A stretch of 64,000 bases of DNA from Schistocerca nitens (taxonomy: Eukaryota; Arthropoda; Insecta; Orthoptera; Acrididae). The stretch covers positions 190,579,548 to 190,643,547 of the forward strand of contig NC_064618.1 in the NCBI RefSeq assembly GCF_023898315.1. Reading direction: 5' to 3'. How positions within the stretch are numbered: position 1 is the first letter of the stretch; every line of letters starts with the position of its first letter. Made by a program: the position numbers and the translations under genes. Shown here piece after piece: positions 31,307-42,342 of this stretch. Below the pieces are notes generated by a model. That model was given only the letters and a program-made list of their open reading frames with translations, was not told the origin of the DNA and ran no database searches.

Positions 31307-33443
31307 TGAAACGCCTGGTTAAATCCGCAGGAGAGAACAGGTAGTTGGAATTGTGGAAAGAAGCCAAAAATGAGTGGCTGTAAGTTACACTTGAACACAC
31401 ATAACTTTATTTAGTTGCCCAAACATTACAGTGCAAATTTCCGACCTTAACTATCGACCGAATATGTCACACAATCTTATGGCTTAAGGGCACAAGTTCC
31501 GTGACATAAAACACAACTACAATAAATTTTCAAAAGGCGGAAAGCGCAAATTTTATTCTTAAATAATATTTCAAATGAGGCTGAAGGCCCATACAATTTA
31601 AGACTTGACAAGTAAGGAATTTTAATTTTAAAACCGCTCAAGGCCCATGATTTGAAAGCACAACTACAATAAATTTACAAAGACAGAAGGCCCAAAGCTT
31701 TATCCTTAAATAATTTTAAAAAAGGACGCTGAAGTCCCAAACAATCTAAGACTTAACAGTAAGGAATTTTACCTTTAAGACGGCTGAAGGCCCATGATTC
31801 AAAAGACAACTACAATAAATTTTTACAAGGCAGAAACCTCAAGGCTTTATCCTTAATTTTTTTTTTTGCATGAGGCTGAAGGCCCAAAAAATCTAAGATT
31901 TAACAAGTAAAGAATTTAACTTTTAAGACTGCTGAAGGCCCATGATCGAAGAAACACAACTACAATAAATTTTCAAAAGGCATAAGGTCCAAAGCTTTAT
32001 CGAAAAATATTTTAAATGAGGCTGCATGCCACAACAATGCAAGACTTGACAAATAAGGAACTTTTAATTTTAAAATGTCTAAAGTCCCATTTTTTAAAAA
32101 CCCAACTAAAAGCATACAAATTCAAACCATCGGCTATGGACCATTAAAATATACGTCAAACACCAATAAGAAAAGGCAGTACAGCCAGCGGCGCTCCCAA
32201 GTTTCCGGGGGTCGGTTTGCACTTCAAATATTAACGTTCGCTTAGGGGAGACAGAGTTTAACTGGCCCAACTATATCCAAACCACCAGCAGCCCAACCAA
32301 GAGACAGTCAATGGACCCACCGAACAGATGACTTGCTTTCCACCCGACTAATACACAAGGAACTCCAATGCCAAAACGTAAAAAGCGTAGCCGCCCACAA
32401 GCAAGTATGCATAAGCTGTCAAAGCTAAACACACGTGTTGGTCATTGACAACAAGGTGAGGAAAGGAAACTGCCTGAAATTTACGTCAGCGGCCAGGACA
32501 GGTAAGTGGAACGCAAACGGCCACAAGATAGAAAATTCGGCTGGTGCACTTGGACTTCAAATAACCAAAATACAGTTAAACTCCACCGGATGGTGGCCAA
32601 ACTTCCTCCAACTCGAACACTCGCTGTTGCTCACGGGAATACCCTCAACAGCCAAGCTTGGAAACCAACGGCCCAATGTGAACAGACTGGCTCCGGTAAT
32701 TAAATCACCACTCAACTTTGATGTTCTAGGTCGGTGAGCCACGAACATAATAGCAATCGGAGCAGCTCCCACACACTCCATCACCGTGTAGAGACCGCCA
32801 GCGGGCCCGGCCCACTGTTCCGCGTGGAGACTTTAGGCTGATCCACACCAACCGACCGACTGCTCAGAGCAAGTACACCAACAACATTTAAAGTGACTTG
32901 TCAGTCAACATCACACAAACTGCACACAGTTTCAGGAACACTTGCACGAAGAACTAGACAATGCTTACGACAGTACCTTTACAATAACGGACGAATCATA
33001 AGTCGGCACACACAGCCAACCCATAAGCGATCGCCGGCCAAAAATACACGTTGTCCGGCAAGATGATCGACCGACGACCAACCAAAGTCGTTCCCACTCC
33101 AATCATGTGTGTCCGCAACCATCTGGCGAGTCATGGCAGTCCGGGCCTCACTGCTTCCACGCCCCGACTGAACTTGTGCCGCATGCCAACTCAAACACTG
33201 CCAGGTCCGAACTAGCTGGCACGTTCCAACCGACTGGTCGACACAACGAGCGGGAAGTAATAGCATTCCACCAAATATAGTACATCAGGGCTCATACCTA
33301 TAAGCGCTGCTGCTGCCGCTCACAGGCAGGCAAAGCAGCAGCTCAGTGACGCAAGTAATTGAAACTAAGATCACGAGGTGTCAGTACGGCAAAAACAGCA
33401 AGTTGAATAAGAGATGGCACGAACACGAGCCACAGATGGCTCA
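31307..33443. repeat. 2137-bp TG...CA insertion, probable solo LTR
   Basis: It begins TGAAACGCCTGG and ends AGATGGCTCA, and is flanked by the 5-bp direct repeat GGTTG (31302-31306, 33444-33448). Removing it and one GGTTG rejoins the two halves of a family Y transposase. TG...CA ends with a 5-bp duplication are the integration signature of LTR retrotransposons. There is no coding motif and no repeated end, so a solo LTR fits best. A non-autonomous element with unrecognised LTRs is the alternative. It contains a fourfold tandem repeat. Confidence 0.7.
31512..32105. repeat. About 147-bp tandem repeat, four diverged units
   Basis: Units starting with or near CACAACTACAATAAATTT occur at 31512, 31659, 31805 and 31955, with a degenerate fifth start at 32101 (steps 147, 146, 150, 146). 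Each unit contains AAGCTTTATC, GAGGCTGAAGGCCCA, AAGACTTAACAAGTAAGGAA and GGCTGAAGGCCCATGAT in order. The units are clearly diverged, so this is not a recent expansion. Confidence 0.85.
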
Positions 33444-33448
33444 GGTTG

Positions 33449-33735
33449 CACTTCTGTCACGTTGAACGATTCTCTTCAGTCGTCGTTGGACCCGTTCTTG
33501 CAGGATCCTTTTCCCGCAACAGCGACATTGGATATCTGATGTTTTACCGGAATCCTGATATTCACGGTACATTAGTGAAATGGTCGTATGGTAAAAGCCC
33601 CATGTCATCGCTACCTCGGAGGTGCTGTGTCCCATCGCTTGTGCGCCCACTTGCGATCGCTGTGTCGGAGATGCTGTATTAGATAACCTGCTATTGCAGC
33701 ACCAGTATCCGATTTGACAACTGGCCAGACACATG
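33449..33735 (-). pseudogene. Tc1-like transposase family Y, N-terminal part of split copy
   Basis: Reading right to left: VGAQAMGHSTSEVAMTWGFY, HTTISLMYREYQDSGKTSDI and RRLKRIVQRDRSAT. This matches MGHSTAEVVMKWGFSRTAIS...RRLKRIVKRDRSET of the 17060 copy. The coding sequence breaks at the insertion point and resumes at 31306. It is readable to about 33735. Upstream to 34140 no further feature is seen. Confidence 0.78.
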
Positions 33736-34140
33736 TTGACTAATATAGGAATTACCGACCACAGATCCGTATTCTGCCTGTTTACATATCTACGTATTTG
33801 AATAAGCTAGACTATACAAGTGTCTTTGTGACTTCAGCATGTAAGTCCTTCTTTGCAGCTTCACGGTACTCAGCATGACTCTTTCTCAGCACAAAAACAT
33901 CGAGGAACGATAACTAGCTGTTATTCTCCATCTCCATCATGAGCATGATGATCGAATGAAGAAATTTTAGGAGTTGCAGAAGTATTCCACCTTGTGTGCA
34001 AGATATCTGACGCAGACGAAATGACCTCAGACCTCAGAGAAATGTAATAATTCTTGATCCAAAGTAGACTGGTGCTGACGCACGCTAACTCTACAAAACC
34101 ATGAGTTTGTTAAATCACGATCGCAAAATATGGACCAACT
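33736..34140. other. No recognised gene; possibly 5' flank of family Y element
   Basis: No coding motif. It may hold the upstream end of the Tc1-like element, but I could not find a matching inverted repeat. Confidence 0.3.
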
Positions 34141-35535
34141 ATTTAGAGAAGAATGAGAGCCCAGCTGGGAGCCGACCTAGTGGAAGACCACTTGGGTTCC
34201 AGAGAAGATAGAGTGAAGAACAGCATATCTATGTTTATAACTTTTTTAGACATACATAAAGCTTTTGATTATGTTGCCTGCCAGAGCACCGTACGAAATT
34301 CTGAAGGTATCAGTTTTAAAACCAAGAGAACGAAATCTTCAACTTGTACAAATAATAGAATATTGTTTTGCAGGGCGGGCAACCACAGCCAAACCTCGAC
34401 ATTATTTCGAAGAGAATTCCGCACTGGCTGCGTGAATGATTTTTATTAAATCTGCTACCGGTTTCGCACCACCTTTCGGTGCATCCTCAGGCAATATGCG
34501 CTATTTATTACATAGTAACGTTGAACATTGGTCTGTAGCCACTCCCCACCATTCACGTCTAATATACCGTCATCTGGTGAAAGCGGTAGTTAAAATTTAA
34601 AAATCTTTTTTAAAATACTTTGAAAATGATGGGTGCGGCAATGACCGTGTAAGTTGAGAGGAGCCGCGCGGCAGCGGACACAGATTTTTAGATTTTAACT
34701 ACCGCTTTCACCAGATGACGGTATATTGGACGTGAATGGTGGGGAGTGGCTACATGGCAATGTTCAACGTTACTATGTTATAAATAGCGTATATTGCCTG
34801 AGAATGCACCGATAGGTGGTGCGAAACCGGTCGCATATTTAATGAAAATCATTCATACAACCAGTGCCGAATTTTCTTTGAAAAAAAAAAAAAAAAGAGC
34901 AGAATGCATTTATAGCTGCCTAAGGACATGAAAGTGAAGCAGTAGCTCAGAAGGGAGGGAGATAGGGATGTACCGTATTCTTGGTGTTTTGCACTATCTA
35001 CGTTGAGCAAGCTGTGAAGGAAATGACGGAGAAATTTGGAATGGAGCAAAAAGTTCAGAGAGAAAAAATTAAGATATCGAGGTTTGCTGACGATATGGTT
35101 ATTCTGCCAGAAACCACAAAGGCCTTGACAAATAAGTTAAACAGTATTGATATGTTCTTCAAAATAGTTTAGAAGATGAGCATCGTCAATAACAGTGGAT
35201 CATGGATAATGGAATGAAGTCGCATTAAATTAGTCGATGCTTAGGAAATTAGATATTGAAATGAGGCTCTAAGACCATTAGTTTAATTTTGTTATACTAC
35301 CAGAAAAGCGAGTGGGTATGGACGAAGTATGGAGTCTACAATATGCAAATTGGGAATAGCAAGAAAGGCGTTTTTTTTTAACATCACATATAAATTTGGG
35401 AATCTTTTCTGAAAGTATTCGTCTGAAAAGCAGCTTTGTAAGAAAGTGAAACCTGAGCTATAAAGAGATGACAAGAAGAAGATAGCGGATCGTGAAATAT
35501 GCAGCTACTGGAGAATGCTGAATATTCGGCATATA
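34141..35535 (+). pseudogene. RTE-like LINE fragment, interrupted
   Basis: The plus strand reads LGADLVEDHLGSRED, FITFLDIHKAFDYV (34150-34290), then, after a foldback insertion, YVEQAVKEMTEKFGMEQKVQ and ISRFADDMVILPETTKALT (34985-35130). It aligns with the RT of the LINE at 42343-45625 (LGEDQFGFRR, LAFVDLEKAFDNV, TEQAVKETKEKFGV, LRFADDIVILSETAKDL). The two RT Asp residues of FADD remain, but frames are broken. A further piece follows the DD41D insertion at 37684. Confidence 0.75.
34421..34867. mobile_element. 447-bp foldback/MITE
   Basis: Arms 34421-34605 and 34682-34867 are near-perfect inverted repeats (outer ends GCACTGGCTGCGTGAATGAT and GCACTGGTTGTATGAATGAT on opposite strands), with a 76-bp centre. 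There is no coding. The flanks read GAGAATTCC and CGAATTTTC, so a short GAATT-type duplication is possible but unproven. It lies inside the RTE-like fragment and is followed by a 15-bp A run. A non-autonomous DNA transposon is the simplest reading. Confidence 0.85.
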
Positions 35536-37681
35536 CAGGGTGAGTCACCTATCGTTACCGCTGGATGTATTTCGTAAACCACATCAAATACTAACGAACC
35601 GATTCCACAGACCGAACGTGAGGAGAGGGGCTAGTGTAATTGTTTAATACAAACCATACAAAAATGCACGGAAGTATGTTTTTAACACAAACCTACGTTT
35701 TTTAAAATGGAACCACGTTAGTTTTGTTAGCACATCTGAACATATAAACAAATACGTAACCAGTACCGTTTGTTGCATTGTAAAATGTTAATTACATCCG
35801 GAGATATTGTAACCTAAAGTTGACGCTTGAAACCTCCGACGTTCAGTTGCGTGTTGTAACAAACACGGGCCACGGTCGGCGAGCAACATCTGCAGGGACA
35901 TGTTTACAAAGACGACCGTGTTTACGAGTGTGGCTGTAGTGCACTGTTGTGGTTTGGTCTAGCTGTCGCAGTGCCCGCATGTAGCGCTTGCTGCTATTGT
36001 TATTCTACATTCGTCTGCGCACGCAGACCAACTGTAGTACATCGTGTTACCAGACGTCTGCGATAGTGTAGTGTTGTAGGAACTGTGACCATGGTGTATT
36101 CGAACTCTGAAAAGGCGAAGATGATACTCATCTATGGCGAGTGTCGACGAAATGCAGCTGAAGTCTGCAGGGTGTATGCAGAACGGTACCCGGACAGAGA
36201 GCATCCTACGTGCCCCACATTGCAAAACATCTACCGCCAACTGTATGCAACCGATATGGTCGTAGCACCCAAATGGGTCCGTAACAGGCCCGTCACAGGA
36301 GAATCTGGTGCAGTTGGTGTGTTAGCTGCTGTTGCCATGAACCCACACATGAGTACACGGGACATTGCGAGAGCCGGTGGACTGAGTCAAAGTAGTGCCA
36401 TGCGCATACTGCATTGTCATCGCTTTCATCCGTTTCATGTGCCGCTACATCAGCAATTACATCGTGATGACTTTAATCATCGAGGGCAATTCTGTCAATG
36501 GGCATTAATAGAGAATGCGTTGCAGTTCTACCTGTTTACCGATGAAGCGGGTTTAACAAACCACGGGGCAGTGAATCTACGGAACATGCATCACTGGTCC
36601 GTGGACAATCGTCGCTGGTTCAGACAGGTAGAGCGACAGCGAGCGTGAACTTTAAATGTATGGTGCGGAAACATTGGCGACCACCTCATTGGTCCTCACT
36701 TCATTGCAGGGGCCGAAACAGCTGCAACTTACATCACGTTTCTACAGAATGATCTACCAACGTTGCTCGAAAATGTCCCACTAGAAACGCGTCTACGTAT
36801 GTGGTATCAGCATGATGGTGCACCTGCACATTCCGCAATTAACACTAGGCTGACCCTTGACAGGATGTTCGAAGGGCGATTCATAGGACGTTGAGGACGC
36901 ATAAATTGGCCAGCCCGTTCTCCTGATCTTACACCTCTGGACTTCTTTCTGTGGGGTACGTTAAAGGAGAATGTGTACCGTGATGTGCCTACAACCCCAG
37001 AGGATATGAAACAACGTATTGTGGCAGCCTGCTGCGACATTACACCAGATATACTGCGGCGTGTATCACATTCATTACGCCAGAGAATGCAATTGTGTGC
37101 AGCAAATGATGGCCACCACATTGAACATCTATTGGCCTGACATGTCGGGACACACTCTATTCCACTCCGTAATTTAAAACGGAAACCACGTGTGTACGTG
37201 TACCTCATCCCTTATGGTAATGTGCATGTGCGTCAGTGAAAAAGCCCAATAAAAAGGTGTTAGCATGTGGACGTAATGTGCTGTTCCAGAGTCTTCTGTA
37301 CCTAAGGTCCATCACCGTTCCCTTTGGATCCCTACGTAATTCGGTGCTCTCCGATACACACGATCGAACAGCGGAGGAGTGGTACTCAAGCGTCAACTTT
37401 AGGTTACAATATCTCCGGATGTAATTAACATTTTAAAATGCAACAAACGGCACTGATTACGTATTTGTTTATATGTTCAGATGTGCTAACAAAACTAACG
37501 GGGTTCCATTTAAAAAAACGTAGGTTTGTGTTAAAGCACATACTTCCGTGCAATTCTTTATGGTCTGTATTAACCAATTACACTCGCCCCTCTCCTCACG
37601 TTCGGTCTATGGAATCGATTCGTCAGTATTTGATGTGGTTTACGAAATATATCCAGCGGTAATGTTAGGTGACTCACCCTG
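35536..37681. mobile_element. DD41D Tc1/mariner-type transposon with about 295-bp TIRs
   Basis: TA borders lie at 35534-35535 and 37682-37683. The left arm 35536-35830 and right arm 37387-37681 are inverted repeats, outer ends CAGGGTGAGTCACCTA and CAGGGTGAGTCACCTA, inner ends AAGTTGACGCTTGA / TCAAGCGTCAACTT. The length of 2146 bp includes one plus-strand transposase. It splits an RTE-like LINE fragment. Confidence 0.92.
36091..37140 (+). pseudogene. DD41D transposase with two internal stops
   Basis: It starts at ATG 36091 (MVYSNSEKAKMILIYGECRR) and ends at TGA 37138-37140 (HIEHLLA), 350 codons in one frame. N-terminal helices (AAEVCRVYAERYPDREHP) precede an HTH (STRDIARAGGLSQSSAMRIL). The core has Asp in FYLFTDEAG, Asp in WYQHDGAPAHS and a final Asp in SPDLTPLDFFLWG, with 41 residues between the last two. 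TGA codons interrupt at 36646-36648 and 36892-36894. There are no frameshifts, so the gene is decayed only by two point changes. It is related to, but clearly distinct from, the copy at 24763. Confidence 0.88.
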
Positions 37682-37683
37682 TA

Positions 37684-37760
37684 TATGAAGGGAAGCATGG
37701 AGGTTAAAAATTGTAGACGAAGACCATGAGAACATAGTGCTTGTAAATCACGGGAATGTC
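37684..37760 (+). pseudogene. RTE-like LINE fragment, continuation
   Basis: AAGCATGGAGGTTAAAAAT and GTAGACGAAGACCATGA match the late C-terminal segment of the RTE-like LINE (GCATGGAGGGTAAAAATCGT at 45458). It is separated from 34141-35535 by the DD41D insertion. Confidence 0.55.
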
Positions 37761-38653
37761 GCAAGCAAAAGTTAGGCGCCTCGTAACTGGATGCCACAAT
37801 GACTGCTATGCCTCTCTCCGGTCGCTGATGTACTCCCTGATGATGGTCAACTGGGTTAGAGCTGCACCGCCATACATCGAGGAAAAGCATGAGCTTTCTG
37901 GACACACCATCATTCCTCCACTGTGGTGCTAACGTCAGCCTACGTGTGAGATGGTCATTCGCTGGGCCGGCTACCTCTGACCTTCGATCTATGGCGTGAA
38001 CGTAGAATATAGCAGGGAATACATTACTTGCATTCGGACGGCAGCTGCAGGTCGAAAGGTGTCCTTGGTGTACAACACGTTGATCATCTCTGTTGTTAGT
38101 CAGAAATGGTCGACAAAAAGTCTGGCAACAACTATGCCTCTTTTCACGTTCCTATGTAGTCGAACATCGGGCCACTTACGGCGTAAAATATTGTTATGTA
38201 GGTCACATCAATTTCCACTGTGCCACCACAGATGTCGTGATAATAATCTTATTTGTTCTGAGAATGCATTACATGCCAGCTGCCTGGTTCCTTACACCGC
38301 TCCGACTGAAGTGCATAGAGTTCTGTTAATTTTGACCAGAGTGCTGTCTTGTAAAAGTGTGTCATGACTCAGAAAGCACCACTTAGATCGTAGATGTCTT
38401 GAGGCTGTAATAAACTGTTAGCGATAAACTGACTTTATGTAACTAAATGATTCGTTTACTTATTTTGAAGGGGATGCCATTCGTATTCATTTTAGCAGAA
38501 CCCGGGAAAGTGGACTTTAACAAGTCGCACGTTATTAATATGCTTATCAACTTTATCTTGCGACACCTGTAACCGATTACATATCACAGATTATCAGGTT
38601 GCTCTACAAAAATTATTCCTGCACAAAATTACGATTTTCCCAACCGCACAAGC
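37761..38653. other. No recognised gene or repeat
   Basis: Open frames such as 37996-38367 show no known motif. It adjoins the 3' LTR of element B on its right. Confidence 0.35.
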
Positions 38654-39035
38654 TGAAACATCCCCTGAGAATTTTTTTATGAATTACTGTGCTGGTCAAC
38701 CACTTATTTTATATGTTTTTCAAACAGCTGAGCAAAACTGAACGTACTCAGACATTCACTAAACTGACGCACAATATATTTAGCGCAACGCAATCTGACT
38801 ATCAGAAATCCCTACAAAAGACTGGCGCTGACTAACGATAACCTATACTGTTCATGAATCAGTTACATCACAAAAATCATCGTTACTCGAACTACTGCAA
38901 TACAGCGAGCGCCACTACTGCCAGCTAAATAAAAGATTCTAACTACTGAAGGCACTAACTACTGAGAGGCATAGTTAACAAATGAAAGATTTTGATAGAG
39001 AACAATCAACTTATTTACCTTAATAATGTTCAAAA

Positions 39036-39089
<54 letters not shown>

Positions 39090-39239
39090 TTCATGATATT
39101 CAGTATCAAAATTTACTCTTTCTGATGGACACACGTCCAGATGCCAATCAGCCACAGACTGCACCCAGCACAGCCAGTGATTTTCATACAGAGCGCTAAG
39201 TGACGTTACCAACATAAAAACGAAAACAGTCTACTTGCA
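38654..39239 (-). repeat. 3' LTR of element B
   Basis: On the minus strand it runs from TGCAAGTAGACTGTTTTCG to GGGGATGTTTCA, TG...CA ends, 586 bp. It is preceded by the G-rich tract and contains a long TA microsatellite (39038-39086) where LTR A has ordinary AT-rich sequence. Confidence 0.7.
39038..39086. repeat. (TA)n microsatellite, about 49 bp
   Basis: About 24 uninterrupted AT/TA dinucleotides inside the LTR of element B. Likely variable in length. Confidence 0.95.
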
Positions 39240-42200
39240 TAGCCCCATGCTCCCCACAAAAATTTTAGAAATTGTTTTGGGCAGTGGCCAATACTGATTT
39301 GAAAAACACTTCCATAATTATAATAACAAACATATCAAAAGCACAAACTTATTAATGCAATGTTGGTCAAAAACAAAGATTTTCTCAGAGTCTGTAAAGA
39401 CAGTCCTGATCATTCATCACAGTAGTAGCTGCAGTTTTTTTCTCGAAGTCTGAGCAGTAAAGGAAAATGCACATGGAAGTAATGGATTTCTATGCAGTCT
39501 TGAAGAAGTAGTGTTGTCCTTCCAACAGAAAGACAGTGCTTACTCTTGACATGCAGACATGTAATGGGCCACAACAGAGCAAACCCACAGCAGAGTCAGT
39601 TGAAGTTTTGAAGAATGCTGGTAGGTATATCATCACAGAGCAGACCCACTGTAGTCCTTGTAGAGAATATGATATTGGTGGGCCATCAAAGGTGCAGACC
39701 CACTGCAGTCCTTGTAGAGATGGCCAGCAGCCCTCTGTTGCGACTGCGCAGGTGCACAATCACCATCGAAGTGTCTTGTGGACAATATGGCAAGTCCATA
39801 AACCACCACTTGTGCACTCACTAACTTTTTGGAATTGTCTTTAAAACCAGAAGTGCTGTTAACCAGTCCCTTGCTGAATTATTAACACACTTGCAAACAC
39901 TAACAGTCCCAACTTCTCACATATTGTGCATATACTATGACCAACAGAAATGTGTGCAGTGAAATTAATGGTTACAAGTTACTTAATTTGATGAACTGGT
40001 GTCAATTACAATTTTCTAACATGAGAATTCGATTACAAAGGTACAGAAAACATAATTAAAAACATAATAATACAGATAACATTTGTAGTAATCCAGGCTT
40101 TACAAAGGAATAGAAATAAAAATATACATCAATGTTATAGGAATTATGACATAAGTAAATAAATAAAATAATGAGAATACTTTACAAAACATTACTTTCA
40201 CACATGAGCATTAAAACAGAATAAATAATGCCTAAACACCTTTACATAGAAAATAACATATTATTAGAAAAATTCTACAACATAACTCTTATCAGATAAA
40301 CACATAAAGACAGGAAGAACACAAATACACAAAGGTACACAAACACATAGCGGAATAACACAAAAGGAAAGGACAAAGATTGTTTTACTGAAGTATTCTG
40401 CAAACAAAACTTTCTTTACTTCTTGGAGATTTCCTTTCGTTTATCATTATTCCCAAAAAGTCCTATGTATACCTGCTTTCTGTATTCTATTCATATCCTC
40501 TTTCGAAATAATTATTCTTCATTGTACAGTACCTTTTTTTACAAACTTTTTTCGTACCACTTCTCAATGCATTTCTTCCAATTCATCGCAACTCATTCTC
40601 TTATATAGCCTACCCCTCTTAAAGTAACTTAAATCTACTGAGCTGAGGTGCATAAATTAAGGGATGAGGCAATGCATCAGTACAAAACAATCAACACAAA
40701 CAGCAATGACAAAAAATGCAAATTGGCAAAGCTAGCACCAATATATATAAATTAGCAAAGCAAATGCAACATTACAACAAATATAAGCCAATGTGCAGCA
40801 ACAAGAAAAATAAATCAGTAGTAAAACTGGCTTAACAGAGTAATACAAAGTGAAATTCAGTAGCACTATGCCTGGCAAACAGCAACAGCAAATCCTATAA
40901 CTTATACCTAAATATTACATAGATCAAGCATAAAAAATAGTACTTTAAGACAACAGTGCAGATAAGGGAAATTCCTATTCACATCTTAATGTCTATGTCA
41001 TTAAAGTGATGCAGCACAACAACTTATTCTACAAAAAGTTACCAAATACTTGATAAGAAAATTATGTATGCAGTTACTGTTATTATAACCCTTCTTATTG
41101 TTCTTTCCTTTCCAAGTGTTCCTTTTTCGAAGAATGTGGATCATAGATTATTATTTAATAGATCTGTTGACAGAAAGTGTTCACCTTAGCGAATGCATTT
41201 AATTTAATTTAATAAAACCAATGCTGCAACACAGCTGGAAACCAGATATCAAATGAAATAAGCAATTACATACAAAGCAAAGCATAAAAACATCATTCAG
41301 TAGCCATGTGGCATTTCATAAGTCAGTAGAAATTCTCTCAACTCTTGTACAAAGACATTTGTCATAATCAGGTGTGCAGATGTAAGAACATTTCCCATCA
41401 ATTCATAAGCATTTCAGTAAGTAGCACAAATTACGAGCTCCACAGTATAATCCAAAGGTTTCCAAGTAATAGCATGTCATATTTGCGATGCTTTCTACAA
41501 AGTAATGTCGATATTGAGGTATATGGCCTCTTTTTTCTCCACCTAATGGCTTTTTCTCCAGCCGACTGGTGCAGCTGGGCGCCCACAACCGTTATGTCAA
41601 CGTCAGTTAGCTTCCTTACCCAAAAATTTATGACAGCAGTTTCCACTACAAAAAAGTCAGTTAGCTTTCTTACCCAAAAATTTATGACAGCAGTTTCCAC
41701 TACAAAAAAAAATTCACAGTTCGAAAAATTACAGTAGAAATGCATAAAAACGAAATATCATGAATAGCAGTGTTGTGATACATTCACGCATGGATACACA
41801 AGTCGTAATGCTTAAAGTATAATCCTTGGTTTCAAACATCCTTTTTCACAAATCAGAGTCCCTAACTTCTATTCATTATTCATATACATATAAACACGTA
41901 TCCACATTCCTCATTGTGTCACTCATTAGTAGCGGCGTGATTTAATCGTGTAGCTGTCAAATAAACTAACCACTGTGTCATCTGGTATCTCTCAGAAAGC
42001 ACTTTAAATCCATAATGTATTTTCAAGTAAATCAAAGTGTTGCATTAAAATCTCATTAGCAGTACTGGTATATGTTCTAAGTATGTGAGCCTTATAGTCA
42101 TTACGTAATCATGCAAGTAACAAGCAAGAACGTACACACAACATAACACTGTGTCATCTGTTCACTATAACAATGCATTCGTAATTACTGTCTAAATATG

Positions 42201-42342
42201 ATCCTTGGGTTCTAGACTGGATATTTAACTTCAAAATATTGTTGCATGTTAACAGTTTCTAAGTGTGACAAAGCGTACTAGTAACGTGAAGTGAAAAATG
42301 TTATCGCAAAGACTAAATTAAAAAGCAGATTATCTCTCAATA
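39240..42342. other. Non-coding internal part of element B
   Basis: AT-rich, matching A (22540-28815) in reverse. At 39590-39720 a phrase GCAGACCCACTG-AGTCC with TTGTAGAGA is repeated at about 60-bp intervals. A 54-bp tandem duplication lies at 41602-41709. No pol-type protein motif. Confidence 0.55.
41602..41709. repeat. 54-bp tandem duplication
   Basis: Units 41602-41655 and 41656-41709 begin GTCAGTTAGCTT and end in CCACTACAAAAAA. They differ at about one position, so the duplication is recent. Confidence 0.88.

Noticed and set aside
31512-32105. CRISPR-like array
   Set aside because: The units are diverged throughout with no constant repeat and unique spacers, the context is eukaryotic, and no cas-like gene exists.
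32435-32737. 100-codon frame within the probable solo LTR as a retroelement protein
   Set aside because: No motif, no second copy to test conservation, and overlapping frames on both strands are equally long.
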